In this document: positions 36,216 to 46,270 of the stretch, in pieces
Layout of the letters: the number at the start of each line of letters is the position of its first letter
Numbering within the stretch: position 1 is the stretch's first letter
Assembly (NCBI GenBank): GCA_023256215.1
Contig: JAGDXB010000096.1
Coordinates: 1-58,988, forward strand
Reading direction: 5' to 3'
Source of the DNA: Vulcanisaeta sp.
Lineage (GTDB): Archaea > Thermoproteota > Thermoprotei > Thermoproteales > Thermocladiaceae
DNA: 58,988 nucleotides
Program-made: the position numbers and the translations under genes
Notes under the pieces: generated by a model
Told to the model about the DNA's origin: nothing
The model's input: only the letters and a program-made list of their open reading frames with translations
The model's database searches: none

Positions 36216-37376
36216 ATGAGCCTAAGAACCCTCTTCACAATGTCTATTAGGAATCTTGGAAGTAGAAGATCCAGGGTAATACTCACAATGCTCGCCATTG
36301 TCTATAGTGTGGCATTGATGATTACGCTTGAAACCATGACTTACGGCTTTAAGGTAGCCATAACAAATGAGGTCGAGAATATACTGCCCACGGACCTAAT
36401 GGTCTACTCAGAGAGTGTTTCCATACCTGAGGCGGTGGCGCAGGTCATAGCAAGACTTCCCCATGTCGCCTACGTTGTTCCAGCTATAATAATAAGTACT
36501 GCGCAGGTTAATGGTGAAACAGTTACGTTGATAGGTATACCAAGTCAATACTTCTCGTATTTCGAGGTTCATATGGAAAATGGCTCATTACCCATGAGTA
36601 ACGGTGAAGCCATAGTACAGGATAGTCTGGCAAGTAAGGATGGCATCAGCATTGGAGATACTATATATGTCCAGGTACTTACCGGCATTCAGGGTGGTAC
36701 TGAGGTAATACCACTTAAGGTTACTGGAGTATTTAGTAGTATTTTGGGCGGCTTTCTGGGTTTTCATCTTAACATGATTGTAACACCAATAGGTACACTA
36801 CAGAGTGAGTTGGGTGATGAGGGCTTCGTTAATGCTATGTTTATAAAACTCACGCAGGAAAATCCTGCTTACTTAAGTCAATTAGCCACAGCACTAAGTG
36901 AGTACTTTCCAAACGCAAATGTTTATGAGCAAAGCTCCGTGCTCAGTTCTATCTCTAATGCATTGTCCATGGTAAACCTATTCTTCATAGTCATAATAGC
37001 CCTCAGCCTAATAGTCACTGGCTTAAGTGTGGCTAATACAGCAATAATGAACGTTAGAGAGAGGACTAGGGAGATAGGCATATTAAAGGCGTTAGGTGCC
37101 TCCAATGGTCAGGTAATGATAATATTCCTATTAGAGATCCTCATAATGAGTATAATAGGATCCGTAATAGGCATAGCCCTGGGCATAGCCGGCGCCTACC
37201 TGGCTAGGTACATAATGATAAAGTTGAATGTACCAATAATAATACCCGTAATACTACTACCGGCACTTTACGTATATTCGTTAGTAATCGCTATAATTAC
37301 GTCCGTGGTAGCGTCAATACCATCATTGATATCAATAACCAGGATAAGACCAATGGAAGTACTCAGAATTGAATAA
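36216..37376 (+). CDS. FtsX/MacB-type ABC permease (orphan)
   Basis: 386 residues. First membrane helix near residue 20-45, a large extracytoplasmic MacB-PCD domain (about 50-255), then three C-terminal helices with the motif NVRERTREIGILKALGAS. This is the typical FtsX/LolC/MacB permease. No ABC ATPase is next to it in this window, so it is orphan here. It probably moves a lipid, peptide or signal rather than importing a solute. ATG 36216 follows TTTTTAAG (36180-36187). Confidence 0.85.
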   Translation: MSLRTLFTMSIRNLGSRRSRVILTMLAIVYSVALMITLETMTYGFKVAITNEVENILPTDLMVYSESVSIPEAVAQVIARLPHVAYVVPAIIISTAQVNGETVTLIGIPSQYFSYFEVHMENGSLPMSNGEAIVQDSLASKDGISIGDTIYVQVLTGIQGGTEVIPLKVTGVFSSILGGFLGFHLNMIVTPIGTLQSELGDEGFVNAMFIKLTQENPAYLSQLATALSEYFPNANVYEQSSVLSSISNALSMVNLFFIVIIALSLIVTGLSVANTAIMNVRERTREIGILKALGASNGQVMIIFLLEILIMSIIGSVIGIALGIAGAYLARYIMIKLNVPIIIPVILLPALYVYSLVIAIITSVVASIPSLISITRIRPMEVLRIE

Positions 37377-37381
37377 TCAAC

Positions 37382-38740
37382 CTAGGAAACCATGTCAAGG
37401 CCCTCCGTTATCCTAAAATCAACCCTGTACCTAATGCTCAATTCCTCGGACTCCAATAATTCACCAAACAATCTCTGCGACGTCGCATCGACCACCCTGA
37501 CCTTCACAAAAGCACCCACATCAGCCTTCCTGACAGCCACCGGTTTATAGTTGTATGAACGAACAACGTAATTCTCACCCTTAAAATCAATCTCACTCAC
37601 TATCCCCCACATCTCCCTACCAACGAACAACTTATTCCTCTCCAGGGCAACCCTATTAAAGACCTCGGTAGCGATCTTACTCCTCTCCTTCTTCACAGCC
37701 TCAGGTACCTGCTCCATGTATGCCGCCTCCGTGAATGGTCTACGACTATACCTGGCTAGATTCACCTTATCAATGCCCAACTCCTCGATTAATTTTATGC
37801 TCATCTTAAAGTCATCATCAGTTTCCCCAGGAAAGCCGACAATTATGTCCGTAGCTATGGTAGCCTCAGGAAAAACCCTCCTAATTCTCATTACCAAGTC
37901 CCTAAATAAATCCACAGAGTACTTCCTCCTCATTAGGGTCAATACACGGTCACTACCGCTCTGAACAGGTATGTGGAAAAACCTATAGACCCTCCAGTCA
38001 CTTTTAATTATATCAAGTAATCTATCAATTATACGACTAAGCTCCAGAGGCTCCATCATACCTAGCCTAACCATATACCTACCATCAACCCTCCTTAATA
38101 GCTCCTCAAGTAAATCGGCCAAATCATAACCTCTGTCACGACCATAGGCACTTATCTCCTGCCCCGTTAAGTATATTTCACGGGCACCTTTACTAACAGC
38201 ATTACTCACGGCCCTTATTAAATCATCCTTATCATAACTCTTAACCCTACCAAAACCCATCCTACCAATCTTCGTAACACAAAAACTACAATTGCCCAAG
38301 CAACCGATCTGAATTGGCACTACGTACCTATGCCCATGAAGCTCAGGGTAATAATTAGGCAGGTACTTCATGGGTCTATCATCGTACGTAAATACGTCAC
38401 TTCCACCCTTCATAACCTCATCAATAAACTCGGCACCATGCGACGTGACAAGAACAGCATTAGGCGCAACCTCCCTAATGGTCGCCGGTCTAACCCTTGT
38501 CAGGCACCCAGTAACAATTAGTCTTTTATCGGGGTACTCCTTACTCAATTTTTGCAAAAGCTTTAGCTCATTTCTCTCAGCCTCTTCCCTAACTGCACAT
38601 GTATTCACAATGAGCGTATCCGCCAACCCCAAATCCTCGACATAATCCCATCCTATGGATCTCAACTTAGTAATCATAATATCGCTATCGGCTTTATTCA
38701 ACCAGCATCCAAATGTTATGATGGCAAATCTATGAACCAT
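37382..38740 (-). CDS. tRNA methylthiotransferase (MtaB-type, archaeal e-MtaB)
   Basis: About 452 residues. UPF0004 N-terminal cysteines (TFGCWLNKADSD; NTCAVREEAER; TGCLTR), the radical SAM CLGNCSFC and a C-terminal TRAM-like region. It converts t6A37 to ms2t6A37 in ANN-decoding tRNAs, so it works with Sua5 in this window. ATG 38740 is preferred to 38758 because the TATA element sits about 30 bases from it. Convergent with the permease. Confidence 0.9.
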   Translation of the reverse strand: MVHRFAIITFGCWLNKADSDIMITKLRSIGWDYVEDLGLADTLIVNTCAVREEAERNELKLLQKLSKEYPDKRLIVTGCLTRVRPATIREVAPNAVLVTSHGAEFIDEVMKGGSDVFTYDDRPMKYLPNYYPELHGHRYVVPIQIGCLGNCSFCVTKIGRMGFGRVKSYDKDDLIRAVSNAVSKGAREIYLTGQEISAYGRDRGYDLADLLEELLRRVDGRYMVRLGMMEPLELSRIIDRLLDIIKSDWRVYRFFHIPVQSGSDRVLTLMRRKYSVDLFRDLVMRIRRVFPEATIATDIIVGFPGETDDDFKMSIKLIEELGIDKVNLARYSRRPFTEAAYMEQVPEAVKKERSKIATEVFNRVALERNKLFVGREMWGIVSEIDFKGENYVVRSYNYKPVAVRKADVGAFVKVRVVDATSQRLFGELLESEELSIRYRVDFRITEGLDMVS

Positions 38741-38823
38741 ACAGCAATAACACCGCATTTACAGCACTTAAAAAGCTAAATGCGTGTAAGCAGTGTTTTT
38801 AAAGGGAGATACACCTCATTAAA

Positions 38824-40782
38824 ATGAAGGTAATGATAGCCCTACTAATACTACATGTGTTGCTGGTAATACTTAATGTAGATCCGCCGGCGCCCATCAC
38901 CGTAAATAATGCAACGTGGTACTACGGGACATACGCAGAGACTATAGTCAATAACACGAACATCTATACCGGTGTTAATATAAATGATACGGTCACCATC
39001 AACATAAGTAATAATTTGCCCGTGCCAATCAACATATCGTATACATTAAGCATTGACGGTTATGTGAAACAGGGCTCCATGACCGTGCAACCAGGCACTA
39101 ATGTACTTAACATAACAACCCCAGCACTATCTAAGGGTAATTACAACGCAACACTATCCATATACACAACAGGCTATTCGGTAAATTACTACTTCACGGT
39201 TAATTCGGTAGTACCTGGCGTAGAGATAAACACGACGACAACAAGTCTTTATAGTGGTATTGCCCAGCCAATAACCCTCAGTATAACCAATACCACACCA
39301 ATACCCATAACCTCAGCATCAATATTAATAAGTGGAACGAACGTTGTGATAGGCACAAGCTCGATTACGGTAACACCACCAGTAAATGAAAGTATAACAG
39401 TAGTACCTGGGCCATACTCATTACATAACGCAACAATAACCTTTAAGATCAATTACGTAGATGCTGGAGGCTATACATGGAGTAGTAATGAAACCCTCAG
39501 CTTCACAATAATACCAACACCAGTATACATCTCTCTAAACATGACATCAAGCACCGTAAGTTACGGCAATTACCTGCCAGTAACAATCACAGCTGTAACA
39601 CCAATAGGACCATTACAGAACCAGGAACTGAGTATTTACGTAGATAATAATTATGTAACATCAGTAACAACGAATGCTTACGGACAGGCACAATACCTTC
39701 TACCCGTTAATTATAACGTTGGCTACCACGAACTAGAGGTAGTATTTACCAACACCACGTACTTTCAAAAGGCTATAGCAAATTACACATTTATTGTGAT
39801 ACCTGGTACAGTTTATATATCCGCTTACCTAAGTAATTCAAGCATTACCTATGGAAATGCAGTCACAATCTATGTGGAAATAACACCACCCATCTCAGGG
39901 GGCTCCTTAACCATAAGCTATACACTCAATGGTCAATCATCAACAATAGGCAGTTACGCACCAGTAAATGGTAGCGTCCAAGTTGTATGGATACCACCAC
40001 AGGCCGGTACATACTTAATAACGATATATTACGAAAACCCACCCAATTATTTACCAAGCTATACCAACATAACCCTAACAGTCAGTAGGGCACCCTGCAC
40101 AATAATAATAACAACAAATGGTACATCGGAGGTACTCCATGAAGTGGTGGTAATAGGTAAAATGAAGCCAGCAATAGTCAATGCTCAAATAGACGTAACG
40201 ATAAGCGTCAATTCCACGGTGATTAAGGGATCAACGTACATAAATGCGAGTGGAATTGGAGAGTACGTATTTACTCCACAATTACCTGGAGAATACGTAA
40301 TAACTATGTCATGGCCAGGAAACATCAATTATAAATCATGCTCAGCATCCTATATATTAAATATTGAAAAGGCTCCATTAGAACTTTATGTTAATGGTAG
40401 TCGTAACTTAATCGCGACGGGCAGCTTCGTGACATTCAGAATAATGTTGGCGACCAATATACCGATTTATTACATAACCGGCAACTTAACAATAATGATT
40501 ATTAATGGAAATAGAACCGTGAGTGAATACACGGTACCAATTAAGAGTAGCTATATCGAAGATGCGATACCCTTCTACCAACCTGGTTCTTACGAGGTAT
40601 TCATATCATATCCAGGCAATGATTACGTGAATCCAGTAACCTACGGACCTTATTATATCACAGTAATACCAGGCGTACTGGGAATACCGTGGTATATACT
40701 CATTGCGTATCTCTTACCCATTGGATTAGGCATTGTTGTAGGGATTATCATTAACCATAGGCTTTACCAATCATCTCAATGA
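38824..40782 (+). CDS. Ig-like surface protein with signal peptide and C-terminal membrane anchor
   Basis: 652 residues. N-terminal signal sequence (about 1-20), then at least five beta-rich Ig-like repeats of about 90-100 residues, heavily N/T/S-rich with many N-x-S/T sequons; one C-terminal membrane helix (WYILIAYLLPIGLGIVVGI) and a short tail. It is predicted to be glycosylated and exposed, anchored by the C terminus. It could be a stalk, adhesion or S-layer-associated protein. Codon use is rich in AAC/ACA compared with its neighbours. Start ATG 38824 or ATG 38833. Confidence 0.7.
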   Translation: MKVMIALLILHVLLVILNVDPPAPITVNNATWYYGTYAETIVNNTNIYTGVNINDTVTINISNNLPVPINISYTLSIDGYVKQGSMTVQPGTNVLNITTPALSKGNYNATLSIYTTGYSVNYYFTVNSVVPGVEINTTTTSLYSGIAQPITLSITNTTPIPITSASILISGTNVVIGTSSITVTPPVNESITVVPGPYSLHNATITFKINYVDAGGYTWSSNETLSFTIIPTPVYISLNMTSSTVSYGNYLPVTITAVTPIGPLQNQELSIYVDNNYVTSVTTNAYGQAQYLLPVNYNVGYHELEVVFTNTTYFQKAIANYTFIVIPGTVYISAYLSNSSITYGNAVTIYVEITPPISGGSLTISYTLNGQSSTIGSYAPVNGSVQVVWIPPQAGTYLITIYYENPPNYLPSYTNITLTVSRAPCTIIITTNGTSEVLHEVVVIGKMKPAIVNAQIDVTISVNSTVIKGSTYINASGIGEYVFTPQLPGEYVITMSWPGNINYKSCSASYILNIEKAPLELYVNGSRNLIATGSFVTFRIMLATNIPIYYITGNLTIMIINGNRTVSEYTVPIKSSYIEDAIPFYQPGSYEVFISYPGNDYVNPVTYGPYYITVIPGVLGIPWYILIAYLLPIGLGIVVGIIINHRLYQSSQ

Positions 40783-40869
40783 GATTGAGTATCAACTAAT
40801 CTGCTTTACATTATTATTTATCTCTAAACGAAATTCAACAACTCTGAAGTTAACCTCTGTATTATTAAG

Positions 40870-41511
40870 TTAATTCCTGGTTTCAAGGGCAGTAATAAGG
40901 TTGGGCAGTTCTGCAATGCCCCTAATTACAAACTTGGTGGGAAAGTCCTTGGCCCATGTCATTACACCTATGTTTATGGTGCCTAAGCCATTAACCATGT
41001 ATATGTCCCTTGGATGGTCAGTAACGTATGCCGTAGTACTAGGTTGTGTTTGAAGTAGCTCAAGGGCTCTTTTCACTAGGTCAAGCTTATCATGACCGGG
41101 TCCCAAATCTCCCAATGATATGCATCCCTCTATAAACTCGGTAAATCCGTAATGCCTTAACTCGTCCTCCATACGCCAACACTCAATCTCACGCCCTGTG
41201 GCGATCATGAGTCTCTTACCCATATTACGAAGAGCTCTCATGGTATCAAGAGCTCCCGGAAAAACCTCACCGTAATTCTTCGCGGCTATGTATTGAAGCC
41301 AACATTCATGCCAAAACCAGAAATTTTTAGATAAATTACCAAGCACTTCGCTTAACGATGGATCCCTATAATAAATACTAAGTAGGTAATCGATATCGTT
41401 ATTAACGACCCTTCCATACTTAGCAGCGCAGTTCCTTAGCACCGTCAGGAATTTAGGTAATGTATTTACGAGAGTCATATCGAGATCAAGTATCAATGCT
41501 TTGATGACCAT
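40870..41511 (-). CDS. HAD-superfamily hydrolase
   Basis: 213 residues. Motif I is DLDMTLVNTL (nucleophile Asp and general acid Asp), motif II contains the Thr in MIATGR, and the C terminus has VTDHPRDI, matching motif IV. A helical cap lies between motifs I and II. Small phosphatases of this type hydrolyse sugar phosphates, nucleotides or phosphoglycolate. Substrate unknown. Divergent from the ModE-PBP gene. Confidence 0.8.
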   Translation of the reverse strand: MVIKALILDLDMTLVNTLPKFLTVLRNCAAKYGRVVNNDIDYLLSIYYRDPSLSEVLGNLSKNFWFWHECWLQYIAAKNYGEVFPGALDTMRALRNMGKRLMIATGREIECWRMEDELRHYGFTEFIEGCISLGDLGPGHDKLDLVKRALELLQTQPSTTAYVTDHPRDIYMVNGLGTINIGVMTWAKDFPTKFVIRGIAELPNLITALETRN

Positions 41512-41517
41512 AGTAGG

Positions 41518-41617
41518 GAAGTATTCTTACTTTGTATCTCATTAATAAACCATTCTATTAGTACCTCGTGTAAGGAACAATAAGTATTTTAACCAATGTA
41601 TTTTTCACTAATACTTA
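41518..41617. promoter_or_regulatory. Divergent promoter with repeated AAGTATT motifs
   Basis: Between the HAD and ModE-PBP genes, AAGTATT occurs at about 41520 and 41582, and its complement AATACTT at 41610 directly before GTG 41618. The pair 41582/41610 brackets the TATA. A self-binding regulator could occlude the promoter; this is inference. Confidence 0.35.
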
Positions 41618-42625
41618 GTGGGTAAACCGAAGTATAAAATTGAGGTTATCCTTGAGAGGGATGGTAAGGTGCTCATGGACAATACAACAGCCAATCTACT
41701 GGAAGCCCTTGAGAAGAGGGGTTCCCTGCTCTCTGTGGTTAAGGACCTTGGTCTTCCATATTCGAAGGCATGGGAGCTCATAAATAGACTAGAGAATGGG
41801 TTGAATGTTAAGATTGTGAATCCAAAGAGGGGTTACAGGGGTGGTATGGCATTAACGGAGGAAGGAAGGGACCTTCTAAATACTTATAGGTCCATCATGA
41901 GGAGGTATTCCTGGAATCCTGATGGGGCTATCTGTGATACTGTGTATGCAGGGAGTGATGATTGTATAGTTAGGGATATAATCAACGATATGAGGAAGGA
42001 TGGGTATTGCATAGACGCCTATTGGGTTGGGTCGATGGGAGGCCTTAATATGGTTATGATGGGACTTGCAGACATAGCCGGCGTACATTTGCTAGATCCT
42101 TCTAGTGGTGAGTATAATATACCTTACATAAGGTCCTTTGGTGCGTGGAATGACGTAGTTCTCATGAGAGGTTACCTAAGGTTGCTGGGTATTGTACATA
42201 AGCCTCACCTCAGTATTGGTGATGTTACTGATATATTGGGTCTTAAGATGGTTAATAGAAATCCTGGATCAGGTACTAGATTAGTCATAGAATTACTCCT
42301 AAACGGTATTGCCGAAAATACTGGTTATGATGCTGATGAGATCAGGAGGGTTATTAAGGGCTATAATGATGTCGTTAAGACGCACATAGAAGTAACCGAG
42401 AAGGTGGTCAGGGGGATTGCTGATTATGGAGTTGCAATAGCAGGTCAGGCATTAAGTATGGGATTGGCGATTAGACCGCTGGCCCTTGAGGAATTCGATA
42501 TAGTGATAGCTAGGTCAAGCATCAACAAGCCAACGGTCAGGGAGTTCATACGTAGAATGAGCAAGGTCAATCCAAGACCAGGTTATGTAATGATTAGGAA
42601 TACTGGCGAAATATACATGAAGTGA
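41618..42625 (+). CDS. ModE-like winged-helix regulator fused to a PBP-type domain
   Basis: 335 residues. The N-terminal 100 residues are ModE-type wHTH (LEALEKRGSLLSVVKDLGLPYSKAWELINRLE). The C-terminal 210 residues are a periplasmic-binding-protein-like ligand domain (WVGSMGGLNMVMMGLADIAGVHL; NRNPGSGTRLVIELLL), as in many archaeal molybdate/tungstate regulators. It probably senses an oxyanion or molybdopterin precursor. It starts with GTG 41618. Other Mo-related genes here are the MoaD-like genes and the molybdopterin oxidoreductase at 56 kb. Confidence 0.85.
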   Translation: MGKPKYKIEVILERDGKVLMDNTTANLLEALEKRGSLLSVVKDLGLPYSKAWELINRLENGLNVKIVNPKRGYRGGMALTEEGRDLLNTYRSIMRRYSWNPDGAICDTVYAGSDDCIVRDIINDMRKDGYCIDAYWVGSMGGLNMVMMGLADIAGVHLLDPSSGEYNIPYIRSFGAWNDVVLMRGYLRLLGIVHKPHLSIGDVTDILGLKMVNRNPGSGTRLVIELLLNGIAENTGYDADEIRRVIKGYNDVVKTHIEVTEKVVRGIADYGVAIAGQALSMGLAIRPLALEEFDIVIARSSINKPTVREFIRRMSKVNPRPGYVMIRNTGEIYMK

Positions 42626-42642
42626 ACTAAGAAAGATGATGA

Positions 42643-43413
42643 TTATTCTAAGTAATCGTAGTCGCTACCACCAATGTATATGTTATGTAACGTCCTATAC
42701 AGCGCGTCGAGACCCTCACCGGTCTTTGCACTTATTGGTATCGGCTTAGACACAGTACCAACAGCAGCCAATATGTCTGATAATCTCACACTAAGGTCAG
42801 ACTCAAGTTTATTAGATTGACTAGACAACAGAGCCTCCCTGAGCAAATCCGTCTCCTCACTCCACTCGAGGATTTCATCAATAACGGCTCTATCCAGCAA
42901 ATCAACCTTGTTAATAACGTTGACCTGGGGCATATTGAACCTAAATTGAGTTGAGAGAGCTAGTAGCATTGATGACACATAGCCACTGGGTGTCTGCGCT
43001 TGCGTCGCGTCTATCACGAAGACCACGGCTGACCTATCCATACTCAACCTATTCACCAGAACAGAGCCGACACTTCTAAAGGCAAAGAGCTCCATTTGCC
43101 CTGGTGTGTCTATGAGCACGTAATTAGCACCAATATCCATAACCTGGTTCTTTATCTCCTGAGCCCTAACAGCAAGCATGTCTATGGCAGCTATTATTGA
43201 GCCGTTGGGGCCAAGCTTATACTTCCTCATTAACTCCCTCGCAGAAACCACATCCCTAATGTCTATATCTGGTACGTAGGGTACGTACTCTACGGCAGGG
43301 TCTAGATTCACGATGGCGACATCGTACTGGTTATCCTCAAGCCACTCGGCAAAGGAGTTGACAAGTGTCGTCTTTCCAGATCCCGCAGTACCTACGATAA
43401 ATACCGTGAACAT
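42643..43413 (-). CDS. GPN-loop GTPase
   Basis: 256 residues. Walker A GTAGSGKTTLVN, DPAVEYVPYVPDIDIRD (switch I), the GPN motif in KLGPNGSIIAAIDML, DTPGQMELF (Walker B/DxxG), NKVDLL (base specificity) and SAKTGEG. GPN GTPases form homodimers and in eukaryotes assemble RNA polymerase. This is a core archaeal protein. Convergent with the ModE-PBP gene, with a 17-base gap. Confidence 0.93.
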   Translation of the reverse strand: MFTVFIVGTAGSGKTTLVNSFAEWLEDNQYDVAIVNLDPAVEYVPYVPDIDIRDVVSARELMRKYKLGPNGSIIAAIDMLAVRAQEIKNQVMDIGANYVLIDTPGQMELFAFRSVGSVLVNRLSMDRSAVVFVIDATQAQTPSGYVSSMLLALSTQFRFNMPQVNVINKVDLLDRAVIDEILEWSEETDLLREALLSSQSNKLESDLSVRLSDILAAVGTVSKPIPISAKTGEGLDALYRTLHNIYIGGSDYDYLE

Positions 43414-43458
43414 TCCTAGATATGATAAACACCCTTAAATTAAAAACTTCCGAATCAA

Positions 43459-44589
43459 TTAGACACTCATGTACAACGTAGCGGTGACAGCCCTGGCAGC
43501 AGCGTCGCTAAGGAGCAGAAGCCTGACGCCATCTCTTAAACCAACATAATTAGAGACCAGGGAGACAAAGGCTCCGCCCATTAGTGAACCGATCAACGTA
43601 CCAATACCATAGAATAAATTGTATAGACCAACCGCCGTCTTCCTATCCTCAGAATTATCATAAACAAAGGATATGTAAGCAATATTTGATGCGGAATTCG
43701 TAAAACCAGACACGGCATAGGCTATGTATATAACGTAGACATTCGGCGCCAGCGCAAACGATAATGGGTATGTAATAAGTAAGAACCTTCCTAAAAACAT
43801 TATCAACTTTCTATTTTTATCAAACCATACACCAACATGCCTTTGAAGAAGTAACGTTGATACACCACTAATGACATTAATTATAGCGACCTGCTCCATG
43901 GTCATGTTAAATAAGTAGACCTGAGCCAACGGAAATAGCGGCCATGCAAAGCTCCACACAATGGCAAATAACATATTAATCATGAGGAATCTAGTTAACC
44001 TCCTATTACTCCTGAGGAGATCCAAGGGATTACTCGCACCCTGGGGCTCTGGATCAATAGAACTTAAGCCCCATATTCCCACGGCATTCATGAGAATGAG
44101 GAAGCCACTTGTTATGAAGACATAACGTACAAGTGAGTAATTACTACCAACGATAAAGCCCGTTACTAGGGTAGCTAATAAACCACCCACTGAGCCCCAA
44201 AAGGCATAGGTTGCCAATGTTCGTCCACGATTACCTCTACTAACTCTCTCCATGATTAAAGACCAGGCATATGAGTTTGCACCACCGATACTCGCTATGG
44301 CTATGTATGTGACGAGGTAAAGTATGGGATTTCCATAGGCTAAGAATGCCATTAATAACCATAGCATTGCCAAAATAAGTGTGGATATCTTAAGTAGGGA
44401 CTCAATACGCTTAATACTCCTTAATGGTAGCTGGACAACGCCACTGAAGAACGACGAAGCCGATGACACAAGACTTACACCTATACTGGGTACGCCAATT
44501 ATTACGGCTAGAAAGCTAGTAAATGGCGAGACAAGCCCGCCAGCCAGGTTTTGGAGTAGAATGTAATTTCTCAATTTCTTATTATGCAT
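43459..44589 (-). CDS. Major facilitator superfamily transporter
   Basis: 376 residues with about eleven to twelve membrane helices. A conserved MFS A-motif-like segment with RGNRGRTLATYAFWGSVGG in the loop after helix 4, and NRKLIMFLGRF in the second half. Substrate unknown. ATG 44589 is preceded by AT-rich TTTATACTTAAG on the minus strand. Likely a separate transcript from the two orphan membrane proteins upstream. Confidence 0.8.
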   Translation of the reverse strand: MHNKKLRNYILLQNLAGGLVSPFTSFLAVIIGVPSIGVSLVSSASSFFSGVVQLPLRSIKRIESLLKISTLILAMLWLLMAFLAYGNPILYLVTYIAIASIGGANSYAWSLIMERVSRGNRGRTLATYAFWGSVGGLLATLVTGFIVGSNYSLVRYVFITSGFLILMNAVGIWGLSSIDPEPQGASNPLDLLRSNRRLTRFLMINMLFAIVWSFAWPLFPLAQVYLFNMTMEQVAIINVISGVSTLLLQRHVGVWFDKNRKLIMFLGRFLLITYPLSFALAPNVYVIYIAYAVSGFTNSASNIAYISFVYDNSEDRKTAVGLYNLFYGIGTLIGSLMGGAFVSLVSNYVGLRDGVRLLLLSDAAARAVTATLYMSV

Positions 44590-44643
44590 CTAGACTTATC
44601 ATTGAATTACTTAAGTATAAAAACCATATCTCTCAATAAAATC

Positions 44644-46137
44644 CTAAGAATAACCTATCATACTCAATTTGTCGAGGAACCAAGCCCAAATACGAGAACC
44701 AAATCTTGTATACAGTAATAACACGTATGCCATTATCGATAGTGAAAGTTCCATAAGCAACGATATCCACGTAAGTACGGTATTAAGACCCACATATTGG
44801 TGAATAAGCATGGGCATTAATAATACACCAACAATAACGGTGATCACAATACCGCTAATCATGCCACTAACACCAAATTTGACAGGCCTATAATCAAGAA
44901 CCAAATCCCTGGTTTGGGGAAGCTCTGAAACAGCCATTAACAACCAGGATGTTGGAACGAGAAGTAACGGGTATGATAATAATGGTAGATTCACCATCAC
45001 CAATGATACATTATGTAATATACAATACAATATTGCATTGGTTATTACCCAGGGCATTGTGACTAAGTAAGTAATTATTAGCCTAGACTTCATTCTTAAT
45101 CTAACGTAGGTCATGTGATCAATACCAGAGGTTAGGTTGATCCATGGTCTCTCGAACGTTAACGTACTACCCAACATTAAAGAAACAAGTAACATTATGT
45201 AAAACGGCACGTAATAAACCATAAAATTAACAAAATTCGGGGAAGCTCTACTCCTAGCAATCACCATACCATACATTATAGCGAAGAATGTAGATAGAGG
45301 CATCGCTATTAGTAATGAATTTATACGTAACGGTATAGCTATCCTCCTATTCGATGGTTGACTATACATTGACGTCTTAAAGATTGCGTGAAACACGTTA
45401 TTGACACCATTAAATAACGATCCACGCCCCATAACCTCGTGACCTTGATAAAGCCCATAAACATTCACCGAAATATCCTTTGCCAATTTACGTAGGAAAA
45501 CAACCATAAACACGAAAACCATCGTAATAAATGCCGTGTACTGGGGCATTGGTTCTATGACCGAGAAGAAAACATTAACCTTAATATCAAAAAACGTGGA
45601 AAGCACCAAGTAAAGTATGAATAATGAAGCAATGACAATCTTAATAGGCATATTAAGAGTATGTAGATAAAGATGCAGTCCTGATATTATAAAACTAAGC
45701 AGCAATATATTAATGACATATAGAGGTATTAAAGATAATTGATGACTTACCATAATAAAGCGAAGGGCATAATCAATACTTAGCACCAGGATTAACAGCA
45801 TAATATAAACACCGTCGCCAAAGACCTTCATTACTATGAAGGACTCAGGACTCCATTGCGTCGTAAATACAAACTCAATCTCAGACCTGCTAAAGTAAGT
45901 TGGCATGAAGAATACAGTCACGACCATGGTTATAATCACAACAAAATCAAGAAATAACAAGAACAACACGTATTGATAAACCTCGACATAAACCAGCGAA
46001 TTACTCACATACGTAGAATTCACCGTTAGATCCAAAACCTCAAATATCGCAATCACGAGCAACACGAGTAGAAACCAAACACTATACCTCTGCTTCAGGT
46101 AAAGATAAAATAACCTGAGATAATCAACAATGGGCAT
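44644..46137 (-). CDS. Large polytopic membrane protein of unknown function
   Basis: About 497 residues, start ATG 46137 (or GTG 46149). About twelve membrane helices with short loops and no nucleotide-binding domain. The order of hydrophobic segments resembles ABC-2 type permeases or similar exporters, but no clear motif confirms that. It lies downstream of another orphan membrane protein on the same strand, separated by a possible C/D sRNA. Function unknown. Confidence 0.5.
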   Translation of the reverse strand: MPIVDYLRLFYLYLKQRYSVWFLLVLLVIAIFEVLDLTVNSTYVSNSLVYVEVYQYVLFLLFLDFVVIITMVVTVFFMPTYFSRSEIEFVFTTQWSPESFIVMKVFGDGVYIMLLILVLSIDYALRFIMVSHQLSLIPLYVINILLLSFIISGLHLYLHTLNMPIKIVIASLFILYLVLSTFFDIKVNVFFSVIEPMPQYTAFITMVFVFMVVFLRKLAKDISVNVYGLYQGHEVMGRGSLFNGVNNVFHAIFKTSMYSQPSNRRIAIPLRINSLLIAMPLSTFFAIMYGMVIARSRASPNFVNFMVYYVPFYIMLLVSLMLGSTLTFERPWINLTSGIDHMTYVRLRMKSRLIITYLVTMPWVITNAILYCILHNVSLVMVNLPLLSYPLLLVPTSWLLMAVSELPQTRDLVLDYRPVKFGVSGMISGIVITVIVGVLLMPMLIHQYVGLNTVLTWISLLMELSLSIMAYVLLLYTRFGSRIWAWFLDKLSMIGYS

Positions 46138-46177
46138 AGCACCATACACCTAAATAAGAAGTAGGAATAACAAACCC

Positions 46178-46241
46178 CAGATCAGCCGGGTCATCCCGAT
46201 CATTAATGTTCAATCTCCATGGTCTAGGCATCATCACCAAG
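46178..46241 (-). ncRNA. Possible box C/D sRNA
   Basis: On the minus strand GTGATGA (C; 46237-46231) and CTGA (D; 46185-46182) flank a 45-base interval. Inside it are a D'-like TTGA and a C'-like ATGATCG, with an 11-base guide (GGATGACCCGG) before D. A TATA-like TTTTATTTTA lies about 25 bases upstream. Against it: the D-side guide overlaps a self-complementary hairpin CGGG...CCCG. Weaker than the 36 kb case. Confidence 0.4.
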
Positions 46242-46270
46242 ATCATACCTATTAAACCCTAAAATAAAAA

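Noticed and set aside
36216-37376. Complete ABC exporter around the FtsX-type permease
   Set aside because: No ATPase gene is adjacent in this window.
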